DNA of 64,000 nt from Castor canadensis. Taxonomy: Eukaryota > Chordata > Mammalia > Rodentia > Castoridae. Made by a program: the position numbers and the translations under genes. Under the pieces are notes generated by a model. It saw nothing but the letters and a program-made list of their open reading frames with translations. It ran no database searches and was not told where the DNA came from. The DNA lies in the NCBI RefSeq assembly GCF_047511655.1, contig NC_133390.1:161050583-161114582 (forward strand), read 5' to 3'. Of this stretch, positions 44,555-55,600 are shown one piece after another; the stretch's first letter is position 1, and every line of letters starts with the position of its first letter.

Positions 44555-44720
44555 ATACTCAGGGCTTCTTATATTTAGACTTTGCTCTAGGTGTTTTATA
44601 TGATTTTCCTTTTACTCTTTATGGTAGCACTATGGGACAAATAATATTATTGTCCCCATTTTTAGATGAAGAAACTGAGCCATTGAGAGGCTAGGTGGCT
44701 AAGCCAGGTTCAATCAGTTT
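44555..44720 (-). mobile_element. MIR SINE
   Basis: TTTGCTCTAGGTGTTTTATA, GTCCCCATTTTTAGATGAAG and AAACTGAGCCATTGAGAGGC match reverse MIR. Confidence 0.75.
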
Positions 44721-45520
44721 TTTTTAACCACTGCATCTTCTCAGTCTAATAGAATATTGTTCGATGCTTTCCATGCATTAGCTCATTCCCTTCGTATTAC
44801 AAATTTTCCTGCCTGTTCATCCAAGGCAAAATGGCATTTCTTAAATATCAGACACTAGAGGAGGACATACAGAGGGTGTGCAAAGCATTCTGTTCCTGGC
44901 TCCTGGGCAGAAGTTTGTGGAAAGGTTTAGAGTGAACATGTAAAAGAAGTGTCATACTGCTGAAGGTTTGATGGTAATCTTGAGGTGACTAGGTCAGCCT
45001 GACCTGGGACCTGCCTCAATCAGCTCACTAGAGAGTGGGTGAGGGAAGGGAAGGAATTTGGGGGGAGCTTCAGGATCTCACTGTCTTCCTTTGGGTAAGG
45101 GAAATAATCGGCTCTTGATCTGAAGAGGGGAGTACAAGAAACCCTTTTTGGATTAGAAGGATAGCTAGTCGAGGGCAACAGTGAATTGCCACCCCAAGGG
45201 GTAATGGCAGCTAATCCATGGGACTGGCGGGTACATCATTTATTGCTGCAAAATGCTTTGAGGGCCTTAAAAGGCAGCTATGACTGCAGGAGTAAGGGGA
45301 CCCCTGTAATGAGATCTGAATCCAAGATTGATTTTTGTAATGAGGAAATCGATTTCCCAAGGAAATTGTGTGACAGTATGATGTTCGGATGAGTGTACTT
45401 CTTGGTTGGTCTGTTGTAGACACTTTGACGGATTGTCTCTGTCTGGATTGTTGTGTTTGCTTCTGCACGCTGAGAGTGTCCTTTTTCTATGAATAACGCT
45501 GTCTTGTTCTCCCTTCCTAG

Positions 45521-45660
45521 GTTCATGGAATCTGAGCTGGACCTAAATGACATCATTCAGGAGATGCATGTGGTGGCCACCATGCCAGACCTATACCACC
45601 TTCTGGTGGAGCTGAGTGCTGTGCAGTCACTTCTCGGGTTGCTGGGACATGATAATACAG
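45521..45660 (+). CDS. CTNNBL1: CTNNBL1 exon 4 (codons 108-155, first base of 155)
   Basis: This exon has 140 bases. It completes lysine 108 and encodes FMESELDLNDIIQEMHVVAT, then MPDLYHLLVELSAVQSLLGL and LGHDNT, ending with the first base of an aspartate codon. These are the first helices of the armadillo-like superhelix, strongly conserved in the family. The exon ends with CAG and the intron begins ATATCCTT, an AT-AC U12-type donor rather than GT. No GT at or next to this point restores the reading frame, while joining to the AT at 55151 yields the expected Asp-Val-Ser. Confidence 0.96.
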
Positions 45661-45668
45661 ATATCCTT
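45661..45668 (+). promoter_or_regulatory. CTNNBL1: U12-type AT-AC 5' splice site
   Basis: ATATCCTT matches the consensus of U12-dependent AT-AC donors at all eight positions. This is the sequence recognised by U11 and later U6atac snRNA in the minor spliceosome. It directly follows exon 4, and the reading frame independently demands a junction here. Confidence 0.93.
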
Positions 45669-46249
45669 CACGTCTATCCTCAGTAGAAGGCTGATACAGG
45701 GAGTGGGGGTCGGAGGGCGGGGAGCAATGCTGTTTACTCTCTTTCCCTGCCTGTCTCTGCTGATGTGTGCTGTCACGTCTGGTGCTCTATTTCCATTCTA
45801 ATTATCTTCCATCTTGAAGCAAATGCTGCTCTTTACTCTTCTGAAAATCTAGTTTTTACCCACTAACAAACCTTGGGCAAATCCTTAATTATCCTGTTCT
45901 CTCTTATTAGCACTAGAATTCATCTTGAGGTATCTGTTTGTACATTAGCAGCATTAATTTCCAAAATCTGAATTTGTAGATTCCTTACTGAGTCAGGGCC
46001 AGGCCAATTTGAATATGTTGATCTAGACATCATTCTGCTAACAGATGGCCCAGTGGAATTGAGGCTAGAGGAGTCAGTGAACCATGGTAGAAAGCACATT
46101 GGGATGTCCAGAGGATAGGGAAGCTCATTTGTTTTGTCTACTGCTGTATTCCAGTTCCTTAAAAAAAAAAAAAACGGGGGAGGGGGGACTGTTACCCAAT
46201 AAATAGCATTTCATATTTGTTGAATGAACATTAAACCTAAACAGACAAG

Positions 46250-46445
46250 CTAGGTTTCACTCCTAGCTTCATTTCTTATGTAAAATGTGGTGCCCCTCCA
46301 TCCCTTGGTGTTCTCATCTGCAGAAGCAGAGTTAGCAACTTTGCCTTTTGGTGTTATTGAGAGGATCAGAGAAGGTGTAGGCATGCTGAGCACATTTCCT
46401 GATATATAGTGGGCACTTAGTAAATGTTCTTGTAACTGAATTTGA
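46250..46445 (+). mobile_element. MIR SINE
   Basis: GTTTCACTCCTAGCTTCATT, TGGTGTTCTCATCTGCAGAA, GTTATTGAGAGGATCAGAGA and GTGGGCACTTAGTAAATGTT follow MIR to its 3' end. Confidence 0.75.
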
Positions 46446-46959
46446 GTCATGGCTTCCATAACCATTTTATACTTTGTCTTTGCCATCAAATGGACAGTCA
46501 TTTTAATGTAAAAGGTTTTGATGTGCCTGTGGTTGGGGTTATGTTCATTAAATCAGATTCTCCTCCAATAGTTGTTCTGTTTGAATCCAGATTTCCAAAG
46601 GTAGGAGACAAATGTAGTTAGTCTGCTTGAGTGATATTCATGGGAAATCTGTGCTGCTTCATGTTATTTTCATCTTTCTGGTAATCTCTCTCCTGAGAGC
46701 ATGTCTGACTAGGTTTTTTCCTGCCTGATAATTCTCATAGAGATAAATCAGTGAGTAATTTTAATGCAGGCTTCTTGAAGGGCAATCTTAAGACATTTCT
46801 GGTGCTTCATGTAATGTTAGCTAATAGTAAGAATCTTTCTGCCAGTCCTAGATTGTTGTGACTGTGTTTGCCAGATATGCTGTGAGGCTCTAGGTTGTAT
46901 GAGAACCCTAGTCAACTAGCTTGTGAACTTGGTACATGGTTCACAAATTTGCTGAGTGG

Positions 46960-47045
46960 ATGTGTTGAGTATCTTTGCAAAGCAGGCATGGCGCTGGGTC
47001 CTGAGGAATCAAACACTGTACTGAACACTCAAGCAGCATCACATC
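46960..47045 (-). mobile_element. L2 LINE fragment
   Basis: GTTGAGTATCTTTGCAAAGC, AGGCATGGCGCTGGGTCCTG and GAACACTCAAGCAGC resemble a diverged reverse L2 3' end. Confidence 0.45.
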
Positions 47046-47069
47046 AATTAGTGAATACACTGGCTATTC

Positions 47070-47417
47070 CCAGTGTATTTGGGCTGCTGTAACAAAGTAC
47101 CATAAACCAGGTGGCTGGTAAATGACAGAAATTTGTTCTACAGTGGGAAGTCCAAAATCAAGGCTTTGATAATTTTGGTATCTGATGGGGGCCTGTTTCC
47201 TGGCTCATAGACATCCATTTTCTTGCTATGTCCTCATGTGGTGAAAGCTTGCTGGGTCTCTTTTTGTAAGGGCACTAATCTTACTCTCTTGCATGAGGTT
47301 CAGAGCCCTCACGACCTGATCACCTCCCAGAGGCCCTACCTCCAAATACTATCACATTGGGAGTTAGGTTTCAGTGTGGGAATTAGGAAGAAGGTGTGAA
47401 CATTCATTCAGTCTGTA
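47070..47417 (-). mobile_element. MLT1-type MaLR LTR
   Basis: GGCTGCTGTAACAAAGTACC, AAATTTGTTCTACAGTGGG, CATAGACATCCATTTTCTTG, TATGTCCTCATGTGGTGAAA and CACCTCCCAGAGGCCCTACC are the reverse complement of MLT1-type LTRs. It is well aligned over most of its length. Confidence 0.85.
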
Positions 47418-49061
47418 TCTGGCATATGCCAAATAACTGGTCCTATTCAAGGTACTGCGTGGTTCTCAGAGATTTAGGACTGAGCATTCTAGTTGTGACT
47501 TCACCTTTTCGGTTCACCTGTAAAATGGCAGATTTCAAATCTCATCAGACCTTAGCAATAACTTAGCCTCGTGCCTTATTTGTTTGTTTCTTCTGTGGCA
47601 AATCTGAGGCCAGATGCCAGACATCTAACTGTGGATGTCGAGGTTGGCAAACCAGGCTTCTGGTCCCTAGTCCAATGTCCCCTCTACTGTACCTCCAAGT
47701 GCACAGGTCCTCTGTAGGATTTATCACATCTTTGACACCCTTGCTTGGTTACCTGTTACTTTGCACATTAATACCAAAGTTACCTATTTTGTTTCTGGAA
47801 ACACAGCTCTCATTCTTTTTTTCTCTTCCTGCTAACTCAAAACAATAATAGTTCTCCCAAGCTGCTGACATTTCGCTGATCCACCACCCCTATTCCTGCT
47901 GGGGAGAAGACTGACATGAAACGTGTCACTCAGTGTTGGCTTACTTGGGAAAGGCAAGGGCACAGATGTTCCAAGTTGTTATGTTCTGGTCTTTAAAAAG
48001 GAAAAAACACATCTCCTATAATATCTTTGACAGACTGCCATTTCCCTCCTGTTTCCAGAGAGCTAAACTGTTTTTTCCCCTCTTCCATGCCAACCTTCAC
48101 CCAACTGCCCTAATGATATTTTTAAAAATCTGATTTTTAATTATGCCCCACATCACATTGAAAGTGCATTTGAAATTTTTTTAATTACCTTAATTTTAAT
48201 TAGATGCAGCAATTAGGATAAATGTCATCTTTCACAGTACAATTTTTCTTGAAAGTGATTTCGGGAAAGGGTAGGCCTCTTGACTTGCAGCTAACATATC
48301 CTCCACTGGTCGGAGTGTTGATCCCCCTGCAGTGTTGCTTCTTGTCTTATCTGTGATCTATAATGGAAATTTTTCTTCAGGAAACGGTTGTTAACAATTT
48401 ACAGTTGTACAGCTGTAACTGCCCGAAACACCTTTCCATGAATAAACAATTTCATGGCAGTCATGACTAAATTTTTAATCTGTTTTAACTCTTCATTTGT
48501 CACCCACAACCATACGTGGGTGGTTATGTTCCCAGCAAGCATGGGTCATCTTTGCTTTGTCCTTCTCAGAGAAAACATAAACTGTAGGGATTTTAATTGG
48601 ATCAGAGGCTGATTTGTTGTAACCTTAAGAGGCAGCGAATGTGAAAAAACAGCTTGTGTCTTGTCCTTTCAACCGTGAGAAGCTGCCTCAGTGTTGATTC
48701 TGGTGCTCTGCATCGCTGCTGCTAGTGAGAGCTGTCAGTGTTTCTTTGCTGTCTCCCCCCTAGAGGCTGGAGCCCAGCCGTGGCCATGGGTTGGCTGCAG
48801 CGTGGAATTCTGTTCTGTAAAGAGCTCCTGGGGGGAGAGGGAGTACACACGTCCCGCAGCACTGAAGGGTTCTTCTAAGTGCCTTTGTAGGGAGCAGGGA
48901 GCATAAGGAGGAGTCCAAGAGCTGCTGTGTTTCCAAAATGCAACTTTTAAAAACAACTTCCTAGAAAGTAAACCATTTAAACATGTTTAGAGCCCCCTTT
49001 GTGTGAGCCATTTGAAGAGCTTCTGTAGAAAAATAAATCTGAAAGTTGCATCTAAAGATTT

Positions 49062-49158
49062 TTTTCAGGCTTGGGTTGTGACTCATTAGTAGAGTGCTTT
49101 TCTAACATTTGTGAAGATGTGGGTTCTATCCCTATTACCTCCAAAAAGGAAAAAGATT
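49062..49158 (+). mobile_element. ID-like SINE, diverged
   Basis: GGTTGTGACTCATTAGTAGA, GTGCTTTTCTAACATTTGTG and TTCTATCCCTATTACCTCC with an A-rich end. Confidence 0.7.
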
Positions 49159-52100
49159 TTTTAAGGTATTGATTAAAAAAAAAATTGTGGCCCGACTTAA
49201 GCCAGATTTTCTCAATTTGCCTAAAGCAGACAGAGAATAAAACAAGAAGATAAAGTTCCAGATGGTGGCTGATTACCCCTCTGCTGTTGGAAGTAAAGAA
49301 ATTACCATGACACCAAATTAATAAGTATCCTGTTTTTATGTCATTTGCCATGTTCTCAGGTTGAATGAGAAGTTAATGATTGAGTCCTTGCTCAAGTCAT
49401 TTTGGTAGATCACTGGTGTTTATTTGGCTTCTCCTATAGTATGATAAGCATGTTGTATGCTAATGGAGAAACAAGAAATAATAGCTATAATTGAGCAAAG
49501 CACTCAGATTACTACCCCGTGGCATGTGCGGGAAGAGCCTCTGGAATTCTGCTCAGGAAATGCCATTAGAGCTCTGGTGAAGTGAGGGTCATCTCTGGCT
49601 TGGGTCTGCTCAGGTATTTGGGGATTGGAGATGGGAAGCTTCTGATGGATGTGGAGATTAAAGGGCATTTCAGGTTTTCATGGTCTCTACCTTTGCAATG
49701 GAAACTGCTATTCTTCATCTGCTGGAAACTGCTGAGGTCTTGCTGACTGTTCATGTAGTCACTACAAACTTATCAGGATATCAGGTCCATGCTTTTATTT
49801 ATTTATTTTAAATCATGACTACTGCTCTGCAGTTGTTCTTAAATAGAAAACATCAAGTCATCTAAATCAAACTTATTCAGTCTGCCTTCTCCCCACCTTT
49901 GATTCAAAAAAATGAGATCTCATTGTAATGTTAACTTATCAGTATAGTGTGTTACATTCTAAACTACAGGAAGGGAGAAATTTGTTACAGAGCAGATCAT
50001 TGGTGCTAATGGGACAGCTCCTTTTTGTGTGGAATAATTTTAGGGAGTGGTCATGATCACTGTTTTCTAAATTACTGTTCATTTTTCTCAGACTCTAGAA
50101 AGCCAGGAGAACTTATAGTAGGGTTGTCCAGGTGGATTTTGTGAAGAATTACTATGGTGGGAATTTTCAAAAGAAGGAACAGACAGATTTTTCTTAGACC
50201 AACAGGGATCAACTGAACTTGAGCAGAACAAACTGACTGAGACACACCATATTATCCCAAAGGTTGTACACAGTAGTCAAGGGTGCCTTGTGTTACAGAC
50301 CCACTGTTAATGAACAAGGATTGGGCTGGGGAGGTTTTGAGTTGCCAAGGGGCTTTTTTCTAATTGAACTGGGAGGGAGTTGGTTCTTACTCCATTGTTT
50401 CCCTACAAGCACTGTCTAACAAGACTTGCATACCATGGGCTGTTGTTTTTCTAGGAGCTACTCTCATTTTGATAGTTCCAGAATAAAAATGACACCTAAA
50501 AGAATTGACTTCTTTTTCTCATGTGTCAACTGACTTCCTTGTTAATAGGTATTGATGAGCCACCCTTGTTTCTGGAGCCAGTTAAATATACTCTGAAAAA
50601 AGGCAGATTAAGTTAAAAAGAAAGAGCGAAAATGGTGATTTACAAAAAGGCCTCAATATAACTTTTGATCTTGTTTCTGGGGTTTAGGTAAGTCTGTGTC
50701 TCTGGGAGGTGAAGGTAGTTACAGCCCACTTTGGACCTTTCCCTTGCTGTGGAATAGTGTCTGTAGCACTAGGTACTTAATTCTGAATGAGTGCATCTTC
50801 TCCTTCATGTTAGTTTGACCTAAGATTGGTATAAAATTCAGAGTTCAGGTTCAGTGTAGGAAGTTTTGTGCCAGCTGTTTTTAAAGGAGAAAGTGACCAT
50901 TTTGTCTTTGTTGAAATTCATCTGCATTAATTGAATGTCTAATCATTTTCTTACCTAGGAATAAAAGAAAAGCATTTTTTATAAAACCCACATTGTTGCA
51001 CTAAATCAGTTATATCCTCTGAATCTATACTGGTTCATTTTCTTAAGAAACCCTTTTTGAAATGACTTTTAAAAAGCCATCTGCTTAAGGCATCTTATTC
51101 CTCTTCCTCTTTTTTTTTTTTTTTTAATATCTTCTTCCTTGTGGACTCATCTCAGTGGAGATTAATAAGATTAACATTCAGATGTGGGATCAGGCCAAAA
51201 AACAAATATCTAGAGCCAAAAAAATAGAGGTAAACATAACTCCTTGTCCAAGAGCCATTGTGTTATGGACCATTTTGTGCTCAGCTGGTCTTTTCTGTTG
51301 CACTGCTATTACACTAGCTTATTGCCCCAATAGTGGACAGGTACAGAGGGAGTGAGTAGGGTGGCCTTTCTACTCAACATGACAAAATAGGCTATCAAAA
51401 ACTGTGTTTTAGTAATTCACAGAGAGACAGGCTCTCTGTTTTCCTATTACACTTGGACAGGAGAGCTTTTACCTTGTGAAATGAAATTGTAACTACAGTG
51501 GAAAAGCCTATCACCCATGCCCAGCATCTGCTTGTGAAGAAATACTAGGTGGGTAGCAGAACAAGCTGAATTTTCTTGTCAAGATTGAGGTTTCGTTTGT
51601 CTTTCGATCTTCACTTCTGGTTCTCATTCTTCTTTCTGATGTTCAAATGACCTTCTGTCTTCTAGGTCATGTTACGTTACCTAGGGGTTGATGGTCACAA
51701 TTATTGACTCAGTTCTGCCTTGCTGAAATGCTATTTTGTGAAAGGTAGGATTTATGTAAATTCAGTTAGTGGTAAGATTGATGAGATGTTTGGCAGACCT
51801 GGTGAGTATCTGATTGCCTGTTTGACTTCTCAACTGAGGCAGGAAAGTAAGCAAGGGTGATTCCCCTGGAACATTGTAAAAAATGACTTTTCTTAGTAAA
51901 AGTTAGGCATTCATCCTGTTCCCATACAAAATCACCACCGTTATCAACCCCCTCCCCCCAAAGTTCCTAGATTTAGCATGACACATTTATGCACTTGGTA
52001 TAAGACTAATCAAAGAAAAGTAATATCTGGCTTATAGGACCTCAGAGGTTAAACAAGGACCTGATCAATCTGAATGTCTATAGGTATAACTGGAATAAAA

Positions 52101-52334
52101 AGTTAGATCTTATATCTCATTGTGACCCAGAAAGGAGGGTAATGCTGTCCTTAGCTTAAATTTTGGACTTTAGAGGCTTTTTGGAAAAACAAAGGCAGTA
52201 AGTGAGGGTTTCAGACATTCTGAGAGAAGACTTGACTGTCTGCATTCATCTCTGAATATTTTAACTCCCATGGCCTTTGGAGGTCCTGACCTCTTTTGTT
52301 TCTTATAGCTATGTAGGAAGATTGGCTGGGCAGA

Positions 52335-52440
52335 GACCATTACTCACTCCCATTTTACAGATAAGGAAGCTAAGCTGTAAGAAAATAGAGGGGCTTGCAC
52401 AAGGTAACATGGTTAGTAACAGTTATGGGATCATTCATTT
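52335..52440 (-). mobile_element. MIR SINE fragment
   Basis: TCCCATTTTACAGATAAGGA, AGCTAAGCTGTAAGAAAATA and GCACAAGGTAACATGGTTAG match reverse MIR closely. Confidence 0.8.
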
Positions 52441-52734
52441 CAGTGAAATTTCTGTCCTCACACTTTCCCAGACTCCTCGTCTTCAGGCTCAGATACTCCT
52501 TATCTTGAAATGGGGTATTCCTGATAAGTCCATCATAAAGGGGACAATATTCTAAGTTGAAAAATACATGTAATACCCCTATGCTACCACACATACCTTA
52601 GCAGCACAGTAACTGTAGCATATGGAGGATTCAACCTCATGACCACCTGGCTCACTGGGAGCTGCAGCTGGCTGCCACTGCCCAGCCCCAGACACAGTAT
52701 TGCACTGCATATCAACACCCTGGGAAAAGATCAA

Positions 52735-52860
52735 AGTTCAAACTTTTAAGTATGGTTCTACTGAATGCATAGTTTTTGTACCACAGTAAGGCCAAAAAAA
52801 TCAAAAGTCAAACCATCTTAAGTTCAGGCCATCTGCTTCAACTTGTGTCTTGAGGCTGTT
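52735..52860. repeat. old interspersed repeat, class undetermined
   Basis: AAGTATGGTTCTACTGAATG, TTTTTGTACCACAGTAAGGC and TCAAACCATCTTAAGTTCAG belong to a recurrent mammalian repeat motif that I recognise but cannot assign safely to a family. Confidence 0.4.
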
Positions 52861-53309
52861 TAGTTAATTATCAGCACATGCTAGTTTACATGTAATCGTG
52901 CATAGTGCTGTCAAGGGTATGACGATAATACTTATTGCATGCCTCATGCAGATCCTTATCCTATTGATATCTGACTATAGTAGATGGTGGGTGGATGTGT
53001 GGATGAATACTAAATGAAATGTCTTGCATATTAAGTATGCACATAAATGGATTGCAGTGTTTTTACATCTCATATGTAAGAACTTTTCAAGAGAATGGAG
53101 TTTCTTATATGAGGAAGATAAAGGGAAGGTGTTAACATTTTATTCTTTTTCCCAGGACAGGTCTTTATTTTTTGTGACTCTAGTAGGGTCAACAGCTAGA
53201 GCTTCCCTGAGTCTGGCCATGTTTAAGCCCAGACTATATTCTCTGTGCATTCACATGAAGTGTTTACTGGGACTGCGTAGACCTAACATTCTTCCTTAAC
53301 TTTTGTTAG

Positions 53310-53430
53310 GCAACTTAATCACACTGAGCTTTGACTTTTGTCTGTGAAATGGGGATCACACTTGCCTTGTGATGTTGCTGTAAGAATTCAGAAATATGGC
53401 CTGGTGATGACTTTAAAATGGTGGCCATTA
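53310..53430 (+). mobile_element. MIR SINE fragment
   Basis: CAACTTAATCACACTGAGCT, TGTCTGTGAAATGGGGATCA and GATGTTGCTGTAAGAATTCA match the MIR core and tail. Confidence 0.75.
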
Positions 53431-53599
53431 TAATGGTAATGATGTCAGGCTTCAGAGGAGAATTACTACTTCTTGTAGCAGGGGTGGCTCAAGGGATTCT
53501 AGGGTTCAATTTGGTAGCCTGTTTTTCTTTTTCAACTGATTTAAATTATTTGTGTTTTGATTTACTGTATGTCAGGTGTGACAGATGGTCTTTTGTAAA

Positions 53600-53642
53600 G
53601 CAGGGTCTTTACCACTTGAGCCACACCTCCAGTCTACACACG
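53600..53642 (-). mobile_element. ID-like SINE fragment
   Basis: TTTACCACTTGAGCCACACC and TCCAGTCT are the 5' end of a reverse ID-like unit. The rest is missing. Confidence 0.65.
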
Positions 53643-53899
53643 GTCTTTTGGGTCAACAATTTTCTGGTTAGTTTGCTACTAAAGACTAAGTATGAAGGAT
53701 TTTTGTCAAGCTGTTTATATTCTTTGCAACACTCTTATGGTTTGGGCAAATATCACCTTTCTAAGTGAAAGAGTGGTACATAGAGAGCTTAGTTATTTAT
53801 TCATGATGGTCATCCAGTTAGTAAACATACAAGTAATTTTTCTTTCAGCAAAAAAATGTTCATAAAACACCCAGAACATCAGTTAGCAAATCTGTTGTT

Positions 53900-54440
53900 C
53901 TTATCAGTAGGACTTGTGTCTTTTATTTTCCTTTCAAGTGAAACTGCGTTGGTTATAACCCTTGTTGTCTCACTTCTGGATCCTACTTCAAATCAAGTTT
54001 TCCCCCTTCACGTCTGGCTCTATCTCCCACCTGCCCACCCAACCCCAGCACTCACTGTGCTGGTGCCCCTGCACAGGCCCTTCACCGGTCCTCTTAGTCT
54101 TTTCTTTTTCATATAACTGTAGTTAGAGCTTTCTCTCTTCCTTCCCTTCACCCCAGGTCCTTCAGATGCCTTTGCACATACCAGTTTTCCAGTTTCTCTG
54201 TAGTTTTATTCCTGCGGTTTTGCTTTCTAGGCTACCTGCACTCATCTTTTTAGTTGTCTGTTTTCTGATCAATCTTTCCTAGTAAGTCATTCCTAATCTC
54301 TCAGATCAATTCGCATGTGTGCAGTTCATAGTGTCTGTGTTCCTCATTTGTTACATGTTGGTCATTGCCTGAAGCATGTGAGGTTTTTAAATGTCTTTGG
54401 TTTTCTAACTCCATCATATTACAGATGAGGTGACTGAGGC
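53900..54440 (+). mobile_element. L2-like LINE fragment
   Basis: A pyrimidine-rich stretch with L2-like phrases TCCTTCAGATGCCTTTGCAC, CTAGTAAGTCATTCCTAATC and TTTGTTACATGTTGGTCATT. The match is loose. Confidence 0.45.
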
Positions 54441-54519
54441 CCACAATGAAGAATGGCTCAACCATTATCCTTGTGGTGCTTCATTTATCACAGGTTGTTA
54501 GTGAATGCAGGTTGGTGGA

Positions 54520-54523
<4 letters not shown>

Positions 54524-54563
<40 letters not shown>
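54524..54563 (+). repeat. (TG)n microsatellite
   Basis: About 20 uninterrupted TG dinucleotides. It may form Z-DNA and is likely length-variable. Confidence 0.95.
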
Positions 54564-54566
<3 letters not shown>

Positions 54567-55132
54567 AATGTGTATTGTTTATTAGGGAAGGGAAGGAAAG
54601 CTTAGTTCTGCCTTCCAGTTCTGAACGTAATTCCTTTTTTTGACGGGCAGGATGTTGGCAGAGCCCCGCACAGTTTTGCATAAACCCTTCCCTCTATTTC
54701 TAGGCTATTTCATCCTGTTTTGGTCTCTGAAGACTCCTTGGTAAATACTGGCCACCTCTATTGCCTTTGAAGTGAACTGTGCCAGGTAGTCAAGATTAAA
54801 CTCAGTTTTAGGACTCTAAATTATGAGATAGGATTCAAGATGTTGGTCTGTTTCTCACCAGAAAGGCAATCTCCCAAGTGATCTATTTAAAGTTTGGAAA
54901 TTTATGAAAATGAGTGAACCTATGGACTAAGTTGCCAGGAAGGCAGCATAAGGGAAGAGAGAGTGAGTCAGTTAACAACATGCACTGAGCACTCACTGTG
55001 GGAGGAAGGAGTCTTGAAGAACTGTTGCTAAAACAGATGTATTAACTATAAGTGGTGATGAGGTGATTGAAGGGGACACAGGAGGGAATTGAAGATTTAA
55101 ATAAAACGGTGGGGTGTCAGTCTGTACATGAT

Positions 55133-55141
55133 GCCCTTAAC
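55133..55141 (+). promoter_or_regulatory. CTNNBL1: U12-type branch point motif
   Basis: GCCCTTAAC matches the U12 branch consensus TTCCTTAAC at seven of nine positions, including the whole CCTTAAC core. The candidate branch adenosine at 55139 or 55140 is 10-11 bases before the last intron base or the exon start, within the narrow range typical of U12 introns. There is no long polypyrimidine tract between it and the AC at 55149-55150. Confidence 0.9.
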
Positions 55142-55150
55142 GTTTCTCAC

Positions 55151-55248
55151 ATGTGTCCATAGCTGTGGTTGATTTGCTTCAGGAACTGACAGACATAGAC
55201 ACCCTCCATGAGAGTGAAGAGGGAGCAGAGGTTCTCATCGATGCTCTG
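55151..55248 (+). CDS. CTNNBL1: CTNNBL1 exon 5 (codons 155-187)
   Basis: This exon has 98 bases. It completes Asp155 and encodes VSIAVVDLLQELTDIDTLHE, then SEEGAEVLIDAL, leaving in phase 0. It contributes armadillo-like helices; the leucine and valine spacing fits an amphipathic repeat. The acceptor is the AC of the U12-type intron 4. The donor is a consensus U2-type GTAAGT at 55249. The start at 55151 is fixed by the frame: using any nearby AG, such as the one in CATAG, would lose conserved residues and shift the frame. Confidence 0.95.
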
Positions 55249-55434
55249 GTAAGTCACCTGGGGTTTCACAGCTTCGTGTGAGGTGGTGGCATCACCCCCA
55301 TCATTGTGTCTGAGTAGGATTTGCAGAATTCTGTGGCAAGCCTGGATGGATGAGAAAGAAGTAGAAATGCTACTTGCAGGTACCTTATTCTGTGGGACTG
55401 TGTCAGGTAAGAGGCTGTGGAAGCCCAACATTTA

Positions 55435-55600
55435 TTAAATACTGCTCTTGGCAGGACATTTCTCATTTCATTGGCTCTGTTTAATCCTCACCATGTCCTC
55501 TCAAATAGTATTGCTGCTATTCCCATGTACAGCTCTGAAGCCAAGACTCTTTATAGAGGTAGAACAACTTGCCCTTGGTCACACATTTGAGCCTATGTTG
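55435..55600 (-). mobile_element. MIR SINE
   Basis: CTGTTTAATCCTCACCATGT, TATTCCCATGTACAGCTCTG and AACTTGCCCTTGGTCACACA match reverse MIR. It lies about 190 bases downstream of exon 5. Confidence 0.7.

Larger units (their letters stand above)
36460..45520 (+). other. CTNNBL1: CTNNBL1 intron 3 (9,061 bases)
   Basis: Donor GTATGG at 36460; acceptor CCCTTCCTAG ending at 45520. It contains an old LTR-like element (36545-37070), a MIR, an L2 fragment, an old L1 (38095-38640), a polyadenylated retrocopy-like segment (38740-39010), an L2 (40490-40622), and a dense SINE cluster (40876-43568) with a probable LTR nested inside one SINE. An old L1 on the + strand (43600-44105), a facing SINE pair and a MIR follow. 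About 39020-40270, 41100-41980 and 44730-45520 hold nothing I can identify. Confidence 0.93.
45661..55150 (+). other. CTNNBL1: CTNNBL1 intron 4: U12-type AT-AC intron (9,490 bases)
   Basis: The intron starts ATATCCTTCA and ends TTTCTCAC. Removing it restores the codon G|AT (Asp155) and the conserved Asp-Val-Ser-Ile-Ala-Val-Val sequence. The repeat content is ordinary: MIR copies, an MLT1-type LTR (47070-47417), an ID-like SINE, L2 pieces and a (TG)n tract. About 47420-49060 and 49160-52330 contain no recognised repeat apart from short low-complexity runs. Retention would be read in frame as seven extra codons and then TAG at 45684-45686. Confidence 0.93.

Noticed and set aside
45655-45686. 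ordinary GT donor for exon 4
   Set aside because: The nearest GT (in CACGTC) is a poor donor and would add codons that break the conserved Asn-Thr-Asp-Val-Ser sequence. The AT-AC junction fits exactly.
48691-48906. 71-codon + frame in a GC-richer patch of intron 4
   Set aside because: No splice sites in a suitable phase were evident, no family was recognised, and an overlapping - frame of similar length suggests composition rather than coding.
55151-55163. U2-type acceptor at CATAG inside exon 5
   Set aside because: Its use would remove conserved Val-Ser-Ile codons and shift the frame. There is no polypyrimidine tract of the usual strength before it.
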